A stretch of 64,000 nt of DNA from Treponema sp. (GTDB lineage: Bacteria > Spirochaetota > Spirochaetia > Treponematales > Treponemataceae): NCBI GenBank assembly GCA_016294105.1, contig JAEDCN010000003.1, positions 1-64,000 on the forward strand. Reading direction: 5' to 3'. Shown here in pieces: positions 39,008 through 48,238 of the stretch. Below the pieces are notes generated by a model that had not been told where the DNA came from, searched no databases, and worked only from the letters and a program-made list of their open reading frames with translations. A program made the position numbers and the translations under genes. The stretch's first letter is position 1; each line of letters begins with the position of its first letter.

Positions 39008-40913
39008 TGGACTGCACTCCTTCCATCAACTCCAAGGCACTTTTTGCCAGGGACTTGGCATCAAGGCCACAATCCTCTAAAATCTCATCTCGCTTACCCA
39101 CTGCCAAGAATCTATCTGGCAGGGCATGGATATGAGTTTTCTTTTCTGGGAACTGCTGTACCACTAGGCTTTCTAAAACTTCACTGATACCACCCTGCAA
39201 AACGCCATCCTCCACAAAAAGCACCGCCTGATAGGGAGCCACTGTCTGAAGGAAGAATTCCTTGTTTATGGGCTTAATAAACCGCAGGTTGTATACATCC
39301 ACCAGCATATTGTGCAGCACCAGATTTCGGGCAGCAGCCAGGGTTTCAGAAAAGATGCCACCAGTGCAAACAATCAGCAAAGGAGCCTGGATATCTGGCA
39401 GCTCTGCACTTTCAGAAGCCACCAGATCATGACAGCGTAACAGAACACCCCGCCCCTCCTCCACAGGCTGGGCAAAGGCTTCTTGCTCTGAAGGACAGGA
39501 GGTTTTGGGATGACGAAGCACCACGGGAGCCTTCCGATTCACAGCCCACTCCAAGAAAAGCTGGATTTCCTTTGCTGATGCAGGTGCCATCATAATCATG
39601 TTGGGCACGGAGCGAATCAAGGCTATGTCAAAGGCACCCTGGTGGGTTTCTCCATCGTCAGGAACAGCACCAGCCCGGTCAAGGACGAATATGGAGGGAG
39701 CTGCAGGAAGGGCTATGTCGTGAATCAGCTGATCCATGGCCCGCTGCATAAAGGTGGAATAGATTGCAGTAACAGGAACAAGCCCCGCAGCAGAAAGGCC
39801 ACCAGCAAAGGTTACTCCATGCTGCTCTGCAATTCCCACGTCAAAGAAGCGGCTGGGATATTTGCGGGAAAATGGTGCAAGGCCCGTTCCCTTGGACATG
39901 GCGGCTGTAATAGCCACAATACGATTGTCTTTTTCTGCCAAATCCAACAAGGTATTGGAAAAGGCTTCGGTATAGCTCAAAGAATCGAATTTCTCTACGG
40001 TGCCGTCAGAGGTGCAGAAGGGTCCGATTCCATGGAAGGTGGCAGGGTCGTTTTCTGCATAACTATAGCCCCGTCCTTTTTTTGTCACCACATGCACCAC
40101 TACAGGGCGGCTTAACTTTCGCACCTTGCGAAAAACCTCCTCTAGCTCCTGTACATTATGGCCGTTCAGGGGACCCACGTATTCAAATCCCAACTCCACA
40201 AAGAGGTTGGTGGGAAACAGCAGGGCCTTGAGAGACCGCTTGAACCTGAAAATGAACTTGGAGCATACCTTGCTCAGGAAGGGCATCTTGTCCACCATGC
40301 GGTCAATACCAAAGCGGAAGGTTTGATAGGATGAGGTCATGGTAAGACGGCTTAGATAACGAGACAGGGAACCAGTGTTTTGGCTGATGGACATTTGATT
40401 GTCATTTAACACTACAATCAGGTTCTTTGACAGCTGGCCTGCATGGGACAAGGCTTCCATAGCCATGCCACCAGTAAGGGCGCCGTCTCCAATAATGGCC
40501 ACAACCTTTCCCTCCTGATTTTGCAGGCTACGACCAATCAGCAATCCCAAGCCAGAAGACACAGAGGTGGAGGAATGGCCTACATCAAAGAAATCATGGG
40601 GACTTTCAGAACGCTTTGTAAACCCTGCCATACCGCCCTTTTTACGAAGAGTATGGAAAGAGGAATATCGTCCAGTAAGCAATTTATGGGTATAGCTTTG
40701 GTGGCTTACATCCCAAACAAAGGCATCCTTGGGACTTTCAAACACACGGTGGAGGGCTAGCGTTAATTCCACCACACCAAGATTACTGGCAAGGTGGCCA
40801 CCATTTTTGCCCACCACATCAATAATAGTTTTTCGTATCTCTTGTGCCAACTGAAGCAATTCTTTTTTATTCAGGTTTTTAATATCAGTTGGCGACGTTA
40901 TATTTTGTAAAAT
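39000..40913 (-). CDS. dxs: 1-deoxy-D-xylulose-5-phosphate synthase
   Basis: This encodes about 637 residues. It is the first enzyme of the MEP isoprenoid pathway, thiamine-diphosphate-dependent (GDGALTGGMAMEALSHAG; DRAGAVPDDGETHQGAFDI). The first standard codon is a TTG at 40859, but the frame upstream reads ILQNITSPTDIKNLNKKEL, exactly the N-terminus expected of Dxs. The best start is therefore the ATT at 40913, with GGAG 10 bases before it and TATAAT at 40936-40931. No ATG, GTG or TTG exists in that segment, so this is either an AUU start or a lost ATG. Confidence 0.93.
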   Translation of the reverse strand: MLQNITSPTDIKNLNKKELLQLAQEIRKTIIDVVGKNGGHLASNLGVVELTLALHRVFESPKDAFVWDVSHQSYTHKLLTGRYSSFHTLRKKGGMAGFTKRSESPHDFFDVGHSSTSVSSGLGLLIGRSLQNQEGKVVAIIGDGALTGGMAMEALSHAGQLSKNLIVVLNDNQMSISQNTGSLSRYLSRLTMTSSYQTFRFGIDRMVDKMPFLSKVCSKFIFRFKRSLKALLFPTNLFVELGFEYVGPLNGHNVQELEEVFRKVRKLSRPVVVHVVTKKGRGYSYAENDPATFHGIGPFCTSDGTVEKFDSLSYTEAFSNTLLDLAEKDNRIVAITAAMSKGTGLAPFSRKYPSRFFDVGIAEQHGVTFAGGLSAAGLVPVTAIYSTFMQRAMDQLIHDIALPAAPSIFVLDRAGAVPDDGETHQGAFDIALIRSVPNMIMMAPASAKEIQLFLEWAVNRKAPVVLRHPKTSCPSEQEAFAQPVEEGRGVLLRCHDLVASESAELPDIQAPLLIVCTGGIFSETLAAARNLVLHNMLVDVYNLRFIKPINKEFFLQTVAPYQAVLFVEDGVLQGGISEVLESLVVQQFPEKKTHIHALPDRFLAVGKRDEILEDCGLDAKSLAKSALELMEGVQSNG

Positions 40914-40930
40914 CGTAGTGCAACTCCGAT

Positions 40931-41004
40931 ATTATAGTTTGTTTTCATACAACAAAAAAGACCGCAGTTTGTGTCAGGTAACAACAAAAGCTACGGTCTT
41001 TTTC
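40931..41004. terminator. terminator hairpin and dxs promoter region
   Basis: AAAAAGACCG and CGGTCTTTTT are inverted arms (about 40954-41004) around a 30-base loop, a likely two-way terminator ending the small ribosomal-protein gene transcript on the minus strand. A TATAAT box for dxs lies at 40936-40931, just beyond it. Confidence 0.55.
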
Positions 41005-41069
41005 ATTGGCACAGTCATAAATTGTAAACACATAAAGTGGGTTACCCCCAGAACAAGACTCTGTGCGAG

Positions 41070-41159
41070 TTACTTGCTCTTATGCCGATTTCTTCTCAGC
41101 TTCTTCTTACGTTTATGTGTAGCAATCTTCTGACGCTTTCTCTTTTTTCCGCAAGGCAC
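41070..41159 (-). CDS. 29-residue basic protein, bS22/mS38 (AURKAIP1/COX24) type
   Basis: The product starts MPCGKKRKRQKIATHKRK and ends LRRNRHKSK: 17 of 29 residues are Lys or Arg. That matches the tiny AURKAIP1/COX24-domain proteins of spirochaetes and Bacteroidetes, homologous to mitochondrial mS38 and mycobacterial bS22, which sit in the small ribosomal subunit. It starts at GTG with AAGGAG 7 bases upstream. It is too short for ordinary gene calling. The sequence pattern is distinctive; ribosome binding is inferred from homologues. Confidence 0.8.
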   Translation of the reverse strand: MPCGKKRKRQKIATHKRKKKLRRNRHKSK

Positions 41160-41208
41160 GATGGCTCTCCTTAATGAAAACTAAAACTATTATCTACTAA
41201 AAATTTGA

Positions 41209-42219
41209 TTACGTCAATAGGGGAAAAGATGATTCCAAAAACTTTCCGATGTGTTCCTGCACCCCAGCCTCATCTTGGGCATGAAAGTAGGTGGCGTTGG
41301 GTATTCCCCGGAAGTAGGTATACTGACGTTTTGCATAACGGCGGCTATTGCGACAAATCAATTCCTGAATGGAATGGAAATCCACAGAAGCAAAGCTTTC
41401 CTGAAAGGAATCAGGAGAAATTGGAGAATTTATTAGCTTTGCTACACTCATAAATTCCTGATTCAAAAGAAATTCCTGGTAGCCAATAGCTTGCATTCCA
41501 GGATCTTCCTCCTTGTACCCACTGGCTACCAAGGAAGCAACTTCTTGAGGTAAGCCCTCCTTCATCATTTGAGCCACGCGAGCATCGATTCGCTGATACA
41601 ACTCCTGTCGCTCCCGCCACAAAATAATAATGCAAAACTTAAATTGGCTCCGTAGCTGGGGAAAAAGATTAAAGGAGCTTTGAGGACGGCCACTGGCAAG
41701 GCTTACCTCCAAGGAACGAAGGATGCGATAGTGATCGTTGGGGTGAATTCTCTGGGCTGCCACAGGATCTAGCTGCTGAAGCTGATGGTACAGGGCTTCT
41801 GCCCCCTCTTGTGCCAGCCGTTGCTGAAGCTCTAGCCGCAGCTGTGGGTCAGCCTGAGGAGTGGTAGGCAGGCCGCAGAGAAAGTTCCTGATGTAAAAGC
41901 CTGTTCCTCCCAGCACTAGGGGAATATGCTTTCGCTCAACAATTTCCTGGCAAAGCTGGTCGCTGTGACGGACGAACTCCCCCACAGAAAAGGCTTGGTC
42001 AGGATTCTGTATGTCCACAAGGTGATGGGGCAACTGCAAAAGCTCTTGGGAGGAAGGCTTTGCAGTTCCGATGTTCATGCCACGATACACCTGCATGGAG
42101 TCGGCACTAATAAGCTCAACCTTTCCGGCAAAGGGAGATGAGGAGTATTTTCCAAAAAGCTCTAGGGCAAGGCGGGTTTTTCCACAGGCAGTGGGGGCAA
42201 AAACAACAAGAACCGGCAC
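41209..42219 (-). CDS. miaA: tRNA dimethylallyltransferase MiaA
   Basis: This encodes 336 residues from the GTG at 42219, preferred because AAGGAG lies 8 bases before it and the product then begins PVLVVFAPTACGKT like other MiaA proteins. A TTG at 42264 overlapping rpoZ would add 15 residues. It prenylates A37 of tRNAs reading UNN codons. Motifs are the P-loop APTACGKT, ISADSMQVYRGMNIGTAKP and VLGGTGFYI. Confidence 0.93.
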   Translation of the reverse strand: MPVLVVFAPTACGKTRLALELFGKYSSSPFAGKVELISADSMQVYRGMNIGTAKPSSQELLQLPHHLVDIQNPDQAFSVGEFVRHSDQLCQEIVERKHIPLVLGGTGFYIRNFLCGLPTTPQADPQLRLELQQRLAQEGAEALYHQLQQLDPVAAQRIHPNDHYRILRSLEVSLASGRPQSSFNLFPQLRSQFKFCIIILWRERQELYQRIDARVAQMMKEGLPQEVASLVASGYKEEDPGMQAIGYQEFLLNQEFMSVAKLINSPISPDSFQESFASVDFHSIQELICRNSRRYAKRQYTYFRGIPNATYFHAQDEAGVQEHIGKFLESSFPLLT

Positions 42220-42253
42220 AGGGCCGGCTCCTTCTTCATTCACATCCACAGGA

Positions 42254-42445
42254 TTATTGCTCAATGCGATATTTTACCTCATCGGTAAACAACTGCTGGG
42301 CAGCGGTGGACACCACCTTACCGTCATTTTCCTTAACAGCCTCGTCATCAATTCTGGAAAGCTGGTAAGCACGACGACTGGCCGCACAGGTAATCTCATA
42401 AATATTATCTTTGAACTTAACAAGTTGCTCCAAAGGAAAAATCAT
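42254..42445 (-). CDS. rpoZ: RNA polymerase omega subunit
   Basis: This encodes 63 residues starting MIFPLEQLVKFKDNIYEITCAASRRAYQLS, the short spirochaete form of RpoZ. AGGAG lies 5 bases before the ATG at 42445; longer in-frame starts run into the opposite pyruvate kinase gene. Omega helps assemble and stabilise RNA polymerase. It is followed directly by miaA. Confidence 0.88.
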   Translation of the reverse strand: MIFPLEQLVKFKDNIYEITCAASRRAYQLSRIDDEAVKENDGKVVSTAAQQLFTDEVKYRIEQ

Positions 42446-42550
42446 GGCCACTCCTATAAAAGAATTCTTTTTATTATAACATAATCCTATGGCAATGTAA
42501 ATATGCATACCACCTTGCTTTTTTTGATGAAATTCACATATTCTTAAAGG

Positions 42551-44353
42551 ATGTTCACACGAAAGACAAAGATTGTATGCTCCATGGGGCCTGCTACGGC
42601 TCAAGATGAGATTGTGGAGCGGTTGCTGGAAGCGGGAATGAATGTGGCTCGCTTTAATTTTTCCCATGGAACCCATCAGTCCCACCTAGAGGCCATGGAA
42701 CGAGTACGCCGTGGTTCAAAAAAGGTGGGAAAGCCTGTTGCCCTGCTGCTGGATACAAAGGGACCAGAAATCAGAACGGGAGACACCCAGGACGGTGGCA
42801 CCGTTACCATCAAGGCGGGAGATAAAGTAATTGTTACCAGCGACGGTCAGCATACCACAGCTGCAACACAGAGTGATGCAGCCCGACTTTCAGTGAGTTG
42901 GAAGGAGCTTCCACAAAAGGCTACAGCGGGAGTGAGAATTCTCATTGCCGATGGACTTTTGGAGCTGGAGGTTTTGGAAAGCGACGGTACTCAGGTTTTA
43001 TGTAAGGCTCGTAACACTGGTTCCATCGGTAGCAAGAAGAATGTAAACCTAGTGGGACTCCATGCCATGCTTCCCATTATGTCGGAGCAGGACAAGGCAG
43101 ATATTGCCTTTGGTGTGGAGCAGGAGGTAGATTTTATTGCAGCAAGCTTTGTGAGCTTTGCCTCAGAAATCCATGAAATCCGTCGATATCTTGATTCCCT
43201 TCACAGCAAGGCAAAGATTATTGCAAAGATTGAAAATGAGGAAGGTGTTTCCAACATAGAAGAAATTGCAGAGGCAGCAGACGGCATTATGATTGCCCGC
43301 GGGGATTTGGGCGTGCAGCTTCCTACAGAAAAGATTCCCCTGGTGCAAAAGCATATCATCGGTATATGCCGACGAATGGGAAAGCCCGTCATTACTGCCA
43401 CCCAAATGCTGGAATCCATGGTGGTAAATCCCCGCCCCACCAGAGCGGAGCTTACCGACGTGGCCAATGCTATCTTTGACGGAACAGATGCAGTTATGCT
43501 TTCTGGAGAGACCGCCAACGGAGCCTATCCCGTGGAAGCGGTGGAAACCATGGCACGAATCGCCCTATCAGTGGAGGATGCCCCAGAATTTTGCCAAAAG
43601 ATGAGCCAAGACGACGACTCAGCCAGCTTCCTTCCCACAGGCAACATCGGCATGATTATGGCACGAAATGCCTATACCACCGCCCGTGACGTAAAGGCCA
43701 TGGTAATCATCACTCCCACCATGTCTGGCCACACCTCCCGCATGATCAGCAAGTTCCGCCCAGAGCAGTCCATTATCGCCGTTACGCCAGACCCAGTGGT
43801 GGCTCGCCAGCTGCTGCTGTTCTGGGGAGTTATTCCCCTCCATACCCGTATGGCCAGCGAGTCTAACGAAATGATTCAAAATGCCATCAAGGTGGCCCTG
43901 GATGCGGGAGTTGTCCAGATTTCCGACAGGGTTGTTTTGGCAGCAGGTGTACCCCTGTTCAGTTCTCTCATGCTAAATACCGTAAAGGTTTTGCTGGTGG
44001 GAAATGTGCTAGCCAGAGGAAACGGCGGTGGCAGCTCCAGCCAAGAAAAGGCAAAGACAAGTGGCAGAATCATTCAGTCTAAGTCGGCACTAGATGCGCT
44101 GGCTCAGATGCAGCAAAGCAACGGTGGCATTATCGTATGCCCCACCCTTACCCAGGACTACATCCCGCTGTTGCGTCTAGTGGACGGTGTTATTGCAGAG
44201 CATGGCTCAGAAATTTCTGATTCCATGCTGGCACTGGTAAATCCAAACCTAGTATGGCTCACCAATGTAACCAGCGCCACCACAAAGCTGGAGGCAGGAC
44301 TTATGGTTACCATCGACGGAAGACAGCTACTGGTATACGAGGGCATTGTCTAG
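42551..44353 (+). CDS. pyk: pyruvate kinase with C-terminal extension
   Basis: This encodes 600 residues. The catalytic barrel has RKTKIVCSMGPA, LLLDTKGPEIRTGD, AKIENEEGVSNI and GIMIARGDLGVQLP; the allosteric domain follows. The last 110 or so residues (from SKSALDALAQMQQSNGGIIV to IDGRQLLVYEGIV) form an extra domain like the PEP-utiliser extension of Bacillus-type pyruvate kinases (about 585 residues). AAAGG directly precedes the ATG. Confidence 0.95.
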   Translation: MFTRKTKIVCSMGPATAQDEIVERLLEAGMNVARFNFSHGTHQSHLEAMERVRRGSKKVGKPVALLLDTKGPEIRTGDTQDGGTVTIKAGDKVIVTSDGQHTTAATQSDAARLSVSWKELPQKATAGVRILIADGLLELEVLESDGTQVLCKARNTGSIGSKKNVNLVGLHAMLPIMSEQDKADIAFGVEQEVDFIAASFVSFASEIHEIRRYLDSLHSKAKIIAKIENEEGVSNIEEIAEAADGIMIARGDLGVQLPTEKIPLVQKHIIGICRRMGKPVITATQMLESMVVNPRPTRAELTDVANAIFDGTDAVMLSGETANGAYPVEAVETMARIALSVEDAPEFCQKMSQDDDSASFLPTGNIGMIMARNAYTTARDVKAMVIITPTMSGHTSRMISKFRPEQSIIAVTPDPVVARQLLLFWGVIPLHTRMASESNEMIQNAIKVALDAGVVQISDRVVLAAGVPLFSSLMLNTVKVLLVGNVLARGNGGGSSSQEKAKTSGRIIQSKSALDALAQMQQSNGGIIVCPTLTQDYIPLLRLVDGVIAEHGSEISDSMLALVNPNLVWLTNVTSATTKLEAGLMVTIDGRQLLVYEGIV

Positions 44354-44419
44354 CCTTCATCCCAAATCCTCAGAGTGTGCAAGCCATACACTGGGGATTT
44401 GGACAAAGGAAAAAAATAC

Positions 44420-45337
44420 TTAGATTTCCAGAACAAGGCCATCGTAGGCTGGCTGGCACTGGAAATCCTGCCCCAGCTGGCTCAATCTGTCTGCTAGGTA
44501 GCCTTGAATCTGCTCATGGGTCATGTCATGACACAGGTGAGCCAGCCAGCTTTGTCTTGCACCAACCTCCAAAGCCACATCCAGAGCTTGGTCATAGGAA
44601 AAATGGGTGGAATGGGGACGCTGTCGCAGGCCGTCAATTACCAGATGGTGCAGATAGGGGCCAAATCGACGCAAAAGCTCAAGGCTTTCTGGAGGGATTT
44701 GGTTGCAATCCGTCAGATAGGCAATTCCCCTGCAGGGGCCAGCTCCCACTCCCTTGTAGCCCTTCAGCAGCAGCCAACCAATGGTTTCCAGATGGCCGTG
44801 CAACATGGGCACTGGAATAATGGAAATATCTCCAATGACGATGGGATTATCCTCAGAAAAAACACTACAATCCACAGTCTTAAGCTTAGGCTTGCCACCA
44901 CCTTCCATCACTGGCTGAAAAATATACGAAAACCGCTGATGGACATCATGTAAGGCATTGGTGTTGCCATACACTGGCAAGCCCTCGCCTTCCGTTTCTG
45001 GATACACCTTCACCTGTCCATGGGCACCACAAGGAGCCTGGGATCCAGTATGAGAAAAAATCCGAATATCATCCAAGCCGTTCAGATGGTCTGCATGACC
45101 ATGGGTTAAAAGCAAGACATCCAGCCGATTTATGCCAGATTTTAAAGCTTGGCTACGGAAGTCCGGTCCTATGTCAATTAAAATTGAAGTAGCAGGGACT
45201 TTGGAATCGCCATCTGTAATCCACATACTCGTCCGAAACCGCTTGTCCCGGCTATCTGAGGAACGGCAACACTGGCAACTACAGCCAATAACAGGAATTC
45301 CATGACTTGTTCCCGTTCCAAGAAACTTACAACGCAT
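44420..45337 (-). CDS. metallo-beta-lactamase-fold hydrolase, PhnP-like
   Basis: This encodes 305 residues. The metal-binding motif is HGHADHLNGLDD, preceded by MRCKFLGTGTSHGIPVIGCSC and the CSCQCCRSSD cysteine cluster typical of PhnP-type phosphodiesterases. It probably hydrolyses a cyclic nucleotide or sugar phosphate. It stands alone, convergent with pyk. Confidence 0.88.
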   Translation of the reverse strand: MRCKFLGTGTSHGIPVIGCSCQCCRSSDSRDKRFRTSMWITDGDSKVPATSILIDIGPDFRSQALKSGINRLDVLLLTHGHADHLNGLDDIRIFSHTGSQAPCGAHGQVKVYPETEGEGLPVYGNTNALHDVHQRFSYIFQPVMEGGGKPKLKTVDCSVFSEDNPIVIGDISIIPVPMLHGHLETIGWLLLKGYKGVGAGPCRGIAYLTDCNQIPPESLELLRRFGPYLHHLVIDGLRQRPHSTHFSYDQALDVALEVGARQSWLAHLCHDMTHEQIQGYLADRLSQLGQDFQCQPAYDGLVLEI

Positions 45338-45402
45338 GCTACAAGCATAAATTTACCTGAAGGTTTAGTCAAGCAGAGCCCCAGGTTGCCTAGGAGGACT
45401 AA

Positions 45403-46701
45403 ATGAAAGAGCTTGTAATCATCGGTGCAGGGATGGCAGGAGTCACTGCTGCTCAAGAAGCTCGACAGCTCCATTCCAAGGAGGATTTGTCCATCACCAT
45501 CATCACCAAGGAAAAGCCTCCCAGCTATACTCGACCTCAGCTAACAGAATTGCTGGCAGGCACCATTCGTGAAGGCGACGTAATTTTTCGTGATGAAAAC
45601 TGGTTCAAGGACAGGGACATTCAACTGATTTATCCAGCCCAAGCCACAAAAATCGATGTGCTGGAACAAAAGGTACACTACAGCTTCCAAGGCTCCCCAA
45701 AGGAATGTCACTACAATGCCTTGATTCTGGCCACTGGAGCCAGTGCCTTTGCTCCCTTTATGCCCGATTCCACCAGTCCTGCAGCGGATGCCGTTTTTTC
45801 CCTACGGACCTTGGAGGATGCACAAAACATACGGCAGCATCTGGCACTGAAGCGAAAAAAAGCAGCGGTGCTGGGAGGAGGCTTATTGGGCTTGGAAGCA
45901 GCCCTGGCATTGAAGTTCACGGGGGTGGAAGAAGTCCATGTACTAGAGGTTTCTGGCTACCTGCTAAATCGGCAGCTGAACAGAACTGCCTCTGAAATGC
46001 TGAGGCTCTACTTGGAGCGGCAGGAAGGGCTTGTAATCCACACGGGAGTCCACCTGGACACCAACGAGCTGAAAAGTTGCAGCGTGGCAGAGGTACTTCG
46101 TCCCATTTGCAACGATGGAGTGGAAACACTGCTGTATTCCACGGGAGTCAGAAGCAGAATTCACCTTGCCAAGGAAGCAGGTCTCGCTTGTGGAAAGGGC
46201 ATCATCATCAACGAAGAAACTGCCACCAGCAATCCTTGGATTTTTGCCGCAGGAGATTGTGCCGAATTTCAAGGAATTACCTGGGCCATCATTCCCTCTG
46301 CACTGGAACAGGGAAAAAAGGCGGCAGAATTTGCCTGCTGGCATCTTTTTCCAGAACTACAGAAAGCAAAACCAGAAGCCTACCAGCAAACCATTCCTCG
46401 TACCACCATTACCATTGGCAAGCGGGAGGCGGTATCCACTGGCAAAGCCGTTCTGTCTGTGGAAGAAGAAAATTCTGGCCTTTGGAAAAACCATGAGCTG
46501 GGAAGCCCCCTCAAGCGAGGTCAAGGCAAAGAAGGAGACCTGTACGTGAATCTGGTGGAAAATGCTGAAACAGGTAGGATTGTAGGAGCCTTGGCATTTG
46601 GTCCATGGGGAAGCAGTGAGCCTTGGCTTTCAAAGCTGAAGCAGATGATAGGAAAAACCTGGCAGGAAATCGAAGGTCAACAACAAGGAGATATACGATG
46701 A
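45403..46701 (+). CDS. FAD/NAD(P)H-dependent oxidoreductase
   Basis: This encodes 432 residues with two dinucleotide folds: LVIIGAGMAGVTAAQEA (FAD) and VLGGGLLGLEAALAL (NAD(P)H). ATGASAF and IFAAGDCAEF complete the pattern, as in rubredoxin/nitrite reductase-type NADH oxidoreductases and CoA-disulfide reductase relatives. No iron-sulfur motif is present. TAGGAGG gives a strong start. The redox partner is unknown; an oxygen or peroxide detoxification role is possible. Confidence 0.85.
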   Translation: MKELVIIGAGMAGVTAAQEARQLHSKEDLSITIITKEKPPSYTRPQLTELLAGTIREGDVIFRDENWFKDRDIQLIYPAQATKIDVLEQKVHYSFQGSPKECHYNALILATGASAFAPFMPDSTSPAADAVFSLRTLEDAQNIRQHLALKRKKAAVLGGGLLGLEAALALKFTGVEEVHVLEVSGYLLNRQLNRTASEMLRLYLERQEGLVIHTGVHLDTNELKSCSVAEVLRPICNDGVETLLYSTGVRSRIHLAKEAGLACGKGIIINEETATSNPWIFAAGDCAEFQGITWAIIPSALEQGKKAAEFACWHLFPELQKAKPEAYQQTIPRTTITIGKREAVSTGKAVLSVEEENSGLWKNHELGSPLKRGQGKEGDLYVNLVENAETGRIVGALAFGPWGSSEPWLSKLKQMIGKTWQEIEGQQQGDIR

Positions 46702-47081
46702 TGGAATTCCGCCTTACAGCTGCCGCCCGTCAACAAGGAGTTAGCTGTCTTTTAGGCATTGGAACAGGTATCTTTGCTCGTATTATGGTGGAGGTGGCCT
46801 ACATTCCTGCACTAGGCATTTTCTGTGGCGGTGTAGCCTTTGTAATAGGACTGGTGTTGTGGCGGCTGCAACGTCATCTAGGCTTTTTACCCTGCCTGTG
46901 CCTGTGCCTGTTAGGAATCACCACCTTCTTGTACGGACTGGAAGGGGTGCTCCTCTTTACCGTAATTGGTCGTCTCACCGAATCCCTGCTGGTCATCTTT
47001 TACACTGGCTACTTCATCTACGGACTGCTCCACGGCATTATGTTCTTTTGCGAGGCCACTAAGTTCAGTAAAAACCCTTAG
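46698..47081 (+). CDS. small membrane protein, unknown function
   Basis: This encodes 127 residues. The ATG at 46698 overlaps the TGA of the oxidoreductase gene and has AAGGAG 7 bases upstream, so the two are coupled. About four hydrophobic segments cover residues 18-115. No known motif. It may anchor or serve the upstream enzyme. Confidence 0.7.
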   Translation: MMEFRLTAAARQQGVSCLLGIGTGIFARIMVEVAYIPALGIFCGGVAFVIGLVLWRLQRHLGFLPCLCLCLLGITTFLYGLEGVLLFTVIGRLTESLLVIFYTGYFIYGLLHGIMFFCEATKFSKNP

Positions 47082-47246
47082 TACCTAAAAGTCTCCTTTC
47101 TGCATTTCTTACATAAAATTGCTGAAAAATACTGCTTGTCTAACGAGGTAAAATATGATAATGTGACTTAGTTTTTAAATATTTACTTCAGTAAGTCTTG
47201 TTATTGAAAGAGAATATACAGCATCAAAGCAATAAGGAAGGATAGC

Positions 47247-47642
47247 ATGGGAGCACGTGGAGAACTTTACACCACTCAGGTTACGCTGGATAATAGGTCC
47301 TATTTTTTCAATGTAAAGGAAAATAGGAATGGCGACATCTTTCTCCAAGTGGTAGAAAGTAAAAGTAGGAATGGTGAGGACTTTGACCGTCATGCTATAG
47401 TGGTTTTTGCTGATGATATGCAGAAATTCTTCAAGGGACTTGATTCCTCCATTTCATTTATCGAAAAAGAGCAAAAAGAACGTTCCAAGGCTGCAGCAGA
47501 ACGCAAGGCTGCAAAGGCTGTAGCAGCAGGAAAGAAGGTATATCAGCGGAAGCCCTCTGCCGACGAAGAGCGAAAGCGCTCTGGTGTAAAAAAGACTGGT
47601 CGTGTTCACGTTGTTTCAAAGCGACCTATTGAAAACGAATAA
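47247..47642 (+). CDS. PUR-domain nucleic-acid-binding protein (DUF3276)
   Basis: This encodes 131 residues: MGARGELYTTQV...RSYFFNVKENRNGDIFLQVVESK is the PUR-alpha/DUF3276 domain, followed by a Lys/Ala-rich basic tail (residues 80-131). The Borrelia homologue BpuR binds DNA and RNA and regulates gene expression. The tail adds non-specific nucleic-acid affinity. It is convergent with rnhB with 2 bp between stops. Confidence 0.85.
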   Translation: MGARGELYTTQVTLDNRSYFFNVKENRNGDIFLQVVESKSRNGEDFDRHAIVVFADDMQKFFKGLDSSISFIEKEQKERSKAAAERKAAKAVAAGKKVYQRKPSADEERKRSGVKKTGRVHVVSKRPIENE

Positions 47643-47644
47643 TC

Positions 47645-48238
47645 CTAATACTTAAAACTCATACGTTGAATGGGGGATGGCCCTAACTGACGGCAAACTT
47701 CTCGGTGTGCCTTGGTGGGGTATCCCTTATGTTTTTCATAGCCATATTCAGGATACAGCTGGGCATATTGGTTCATCATCATGTCACGTTGGGTCTTTGC
47801 CAAAATGGAGGCTGCCATCACCTCTGGAAAGGTATCGTCTGCCTTGGGTTGGGCTCGGCACACCACAGGGATTTTTGGCACAAAGGTACCATCCGCCATG
47901 GCTTCCAGTTGAAATTCTAAGTCAGGCCCAAACTCACGGCACAAGAACTCGTCAAGCTTTTCCTGCATCTGAAAGAACCCCTGCTCCATGGCCAAAAGGC
48001 TGGCTTGCAGAATATTGATTTCATCAATGGTGGTATGATCCACAATACCGATTCCCCAGCAGCTGCGTTCCAGAATCACTTGGCGGGCAGCTAATCGCTT
48101 TTTGAGGCTCAACTTCTTTGAGTCCCCTAGGATTTCCACAGGAAAGTCAGCTGGCAGGATAACGGCGGCTGCCACTACAGGCCCCGCTAAGGGTCCACGA
48201 CCAGCCTCATCAAGACCGCACAAAAGTTTTATTGCCAC
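47645..48238 (-). CDS. rnhB: ribonuclease HII
   Basis: This encodes 197 residues from GTG at 48238, whose first base is the last base of the upstream stop codon. The catalytic DE.GRG motif is in LLCGLDEAGRGPLAGPV and a late Asp/Glu set follows. It removes RNA from RNA-DNA hybrids. It is the last gene of an operon otherwise made of exported or anchored proteins. Confidence 0.94.
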   Translation of the reverse strand: MAIKLLCGLDEAGRGPLAGPVVAAAVILPADFPVEILGDSKKLSLKKRLAARQVILERSCWGIGIVDHTTIDEINILQASLLAMEQGFFQMQEKLDEFLCREFGPDLEFQLEAMADGTFVPKIPVVCRAQPKADDTFPEVMAASILAKTQRDMMMNQYAQLYPEYGYEKHKGYPTKAHREVCRQLGPSPIQRMSFKY

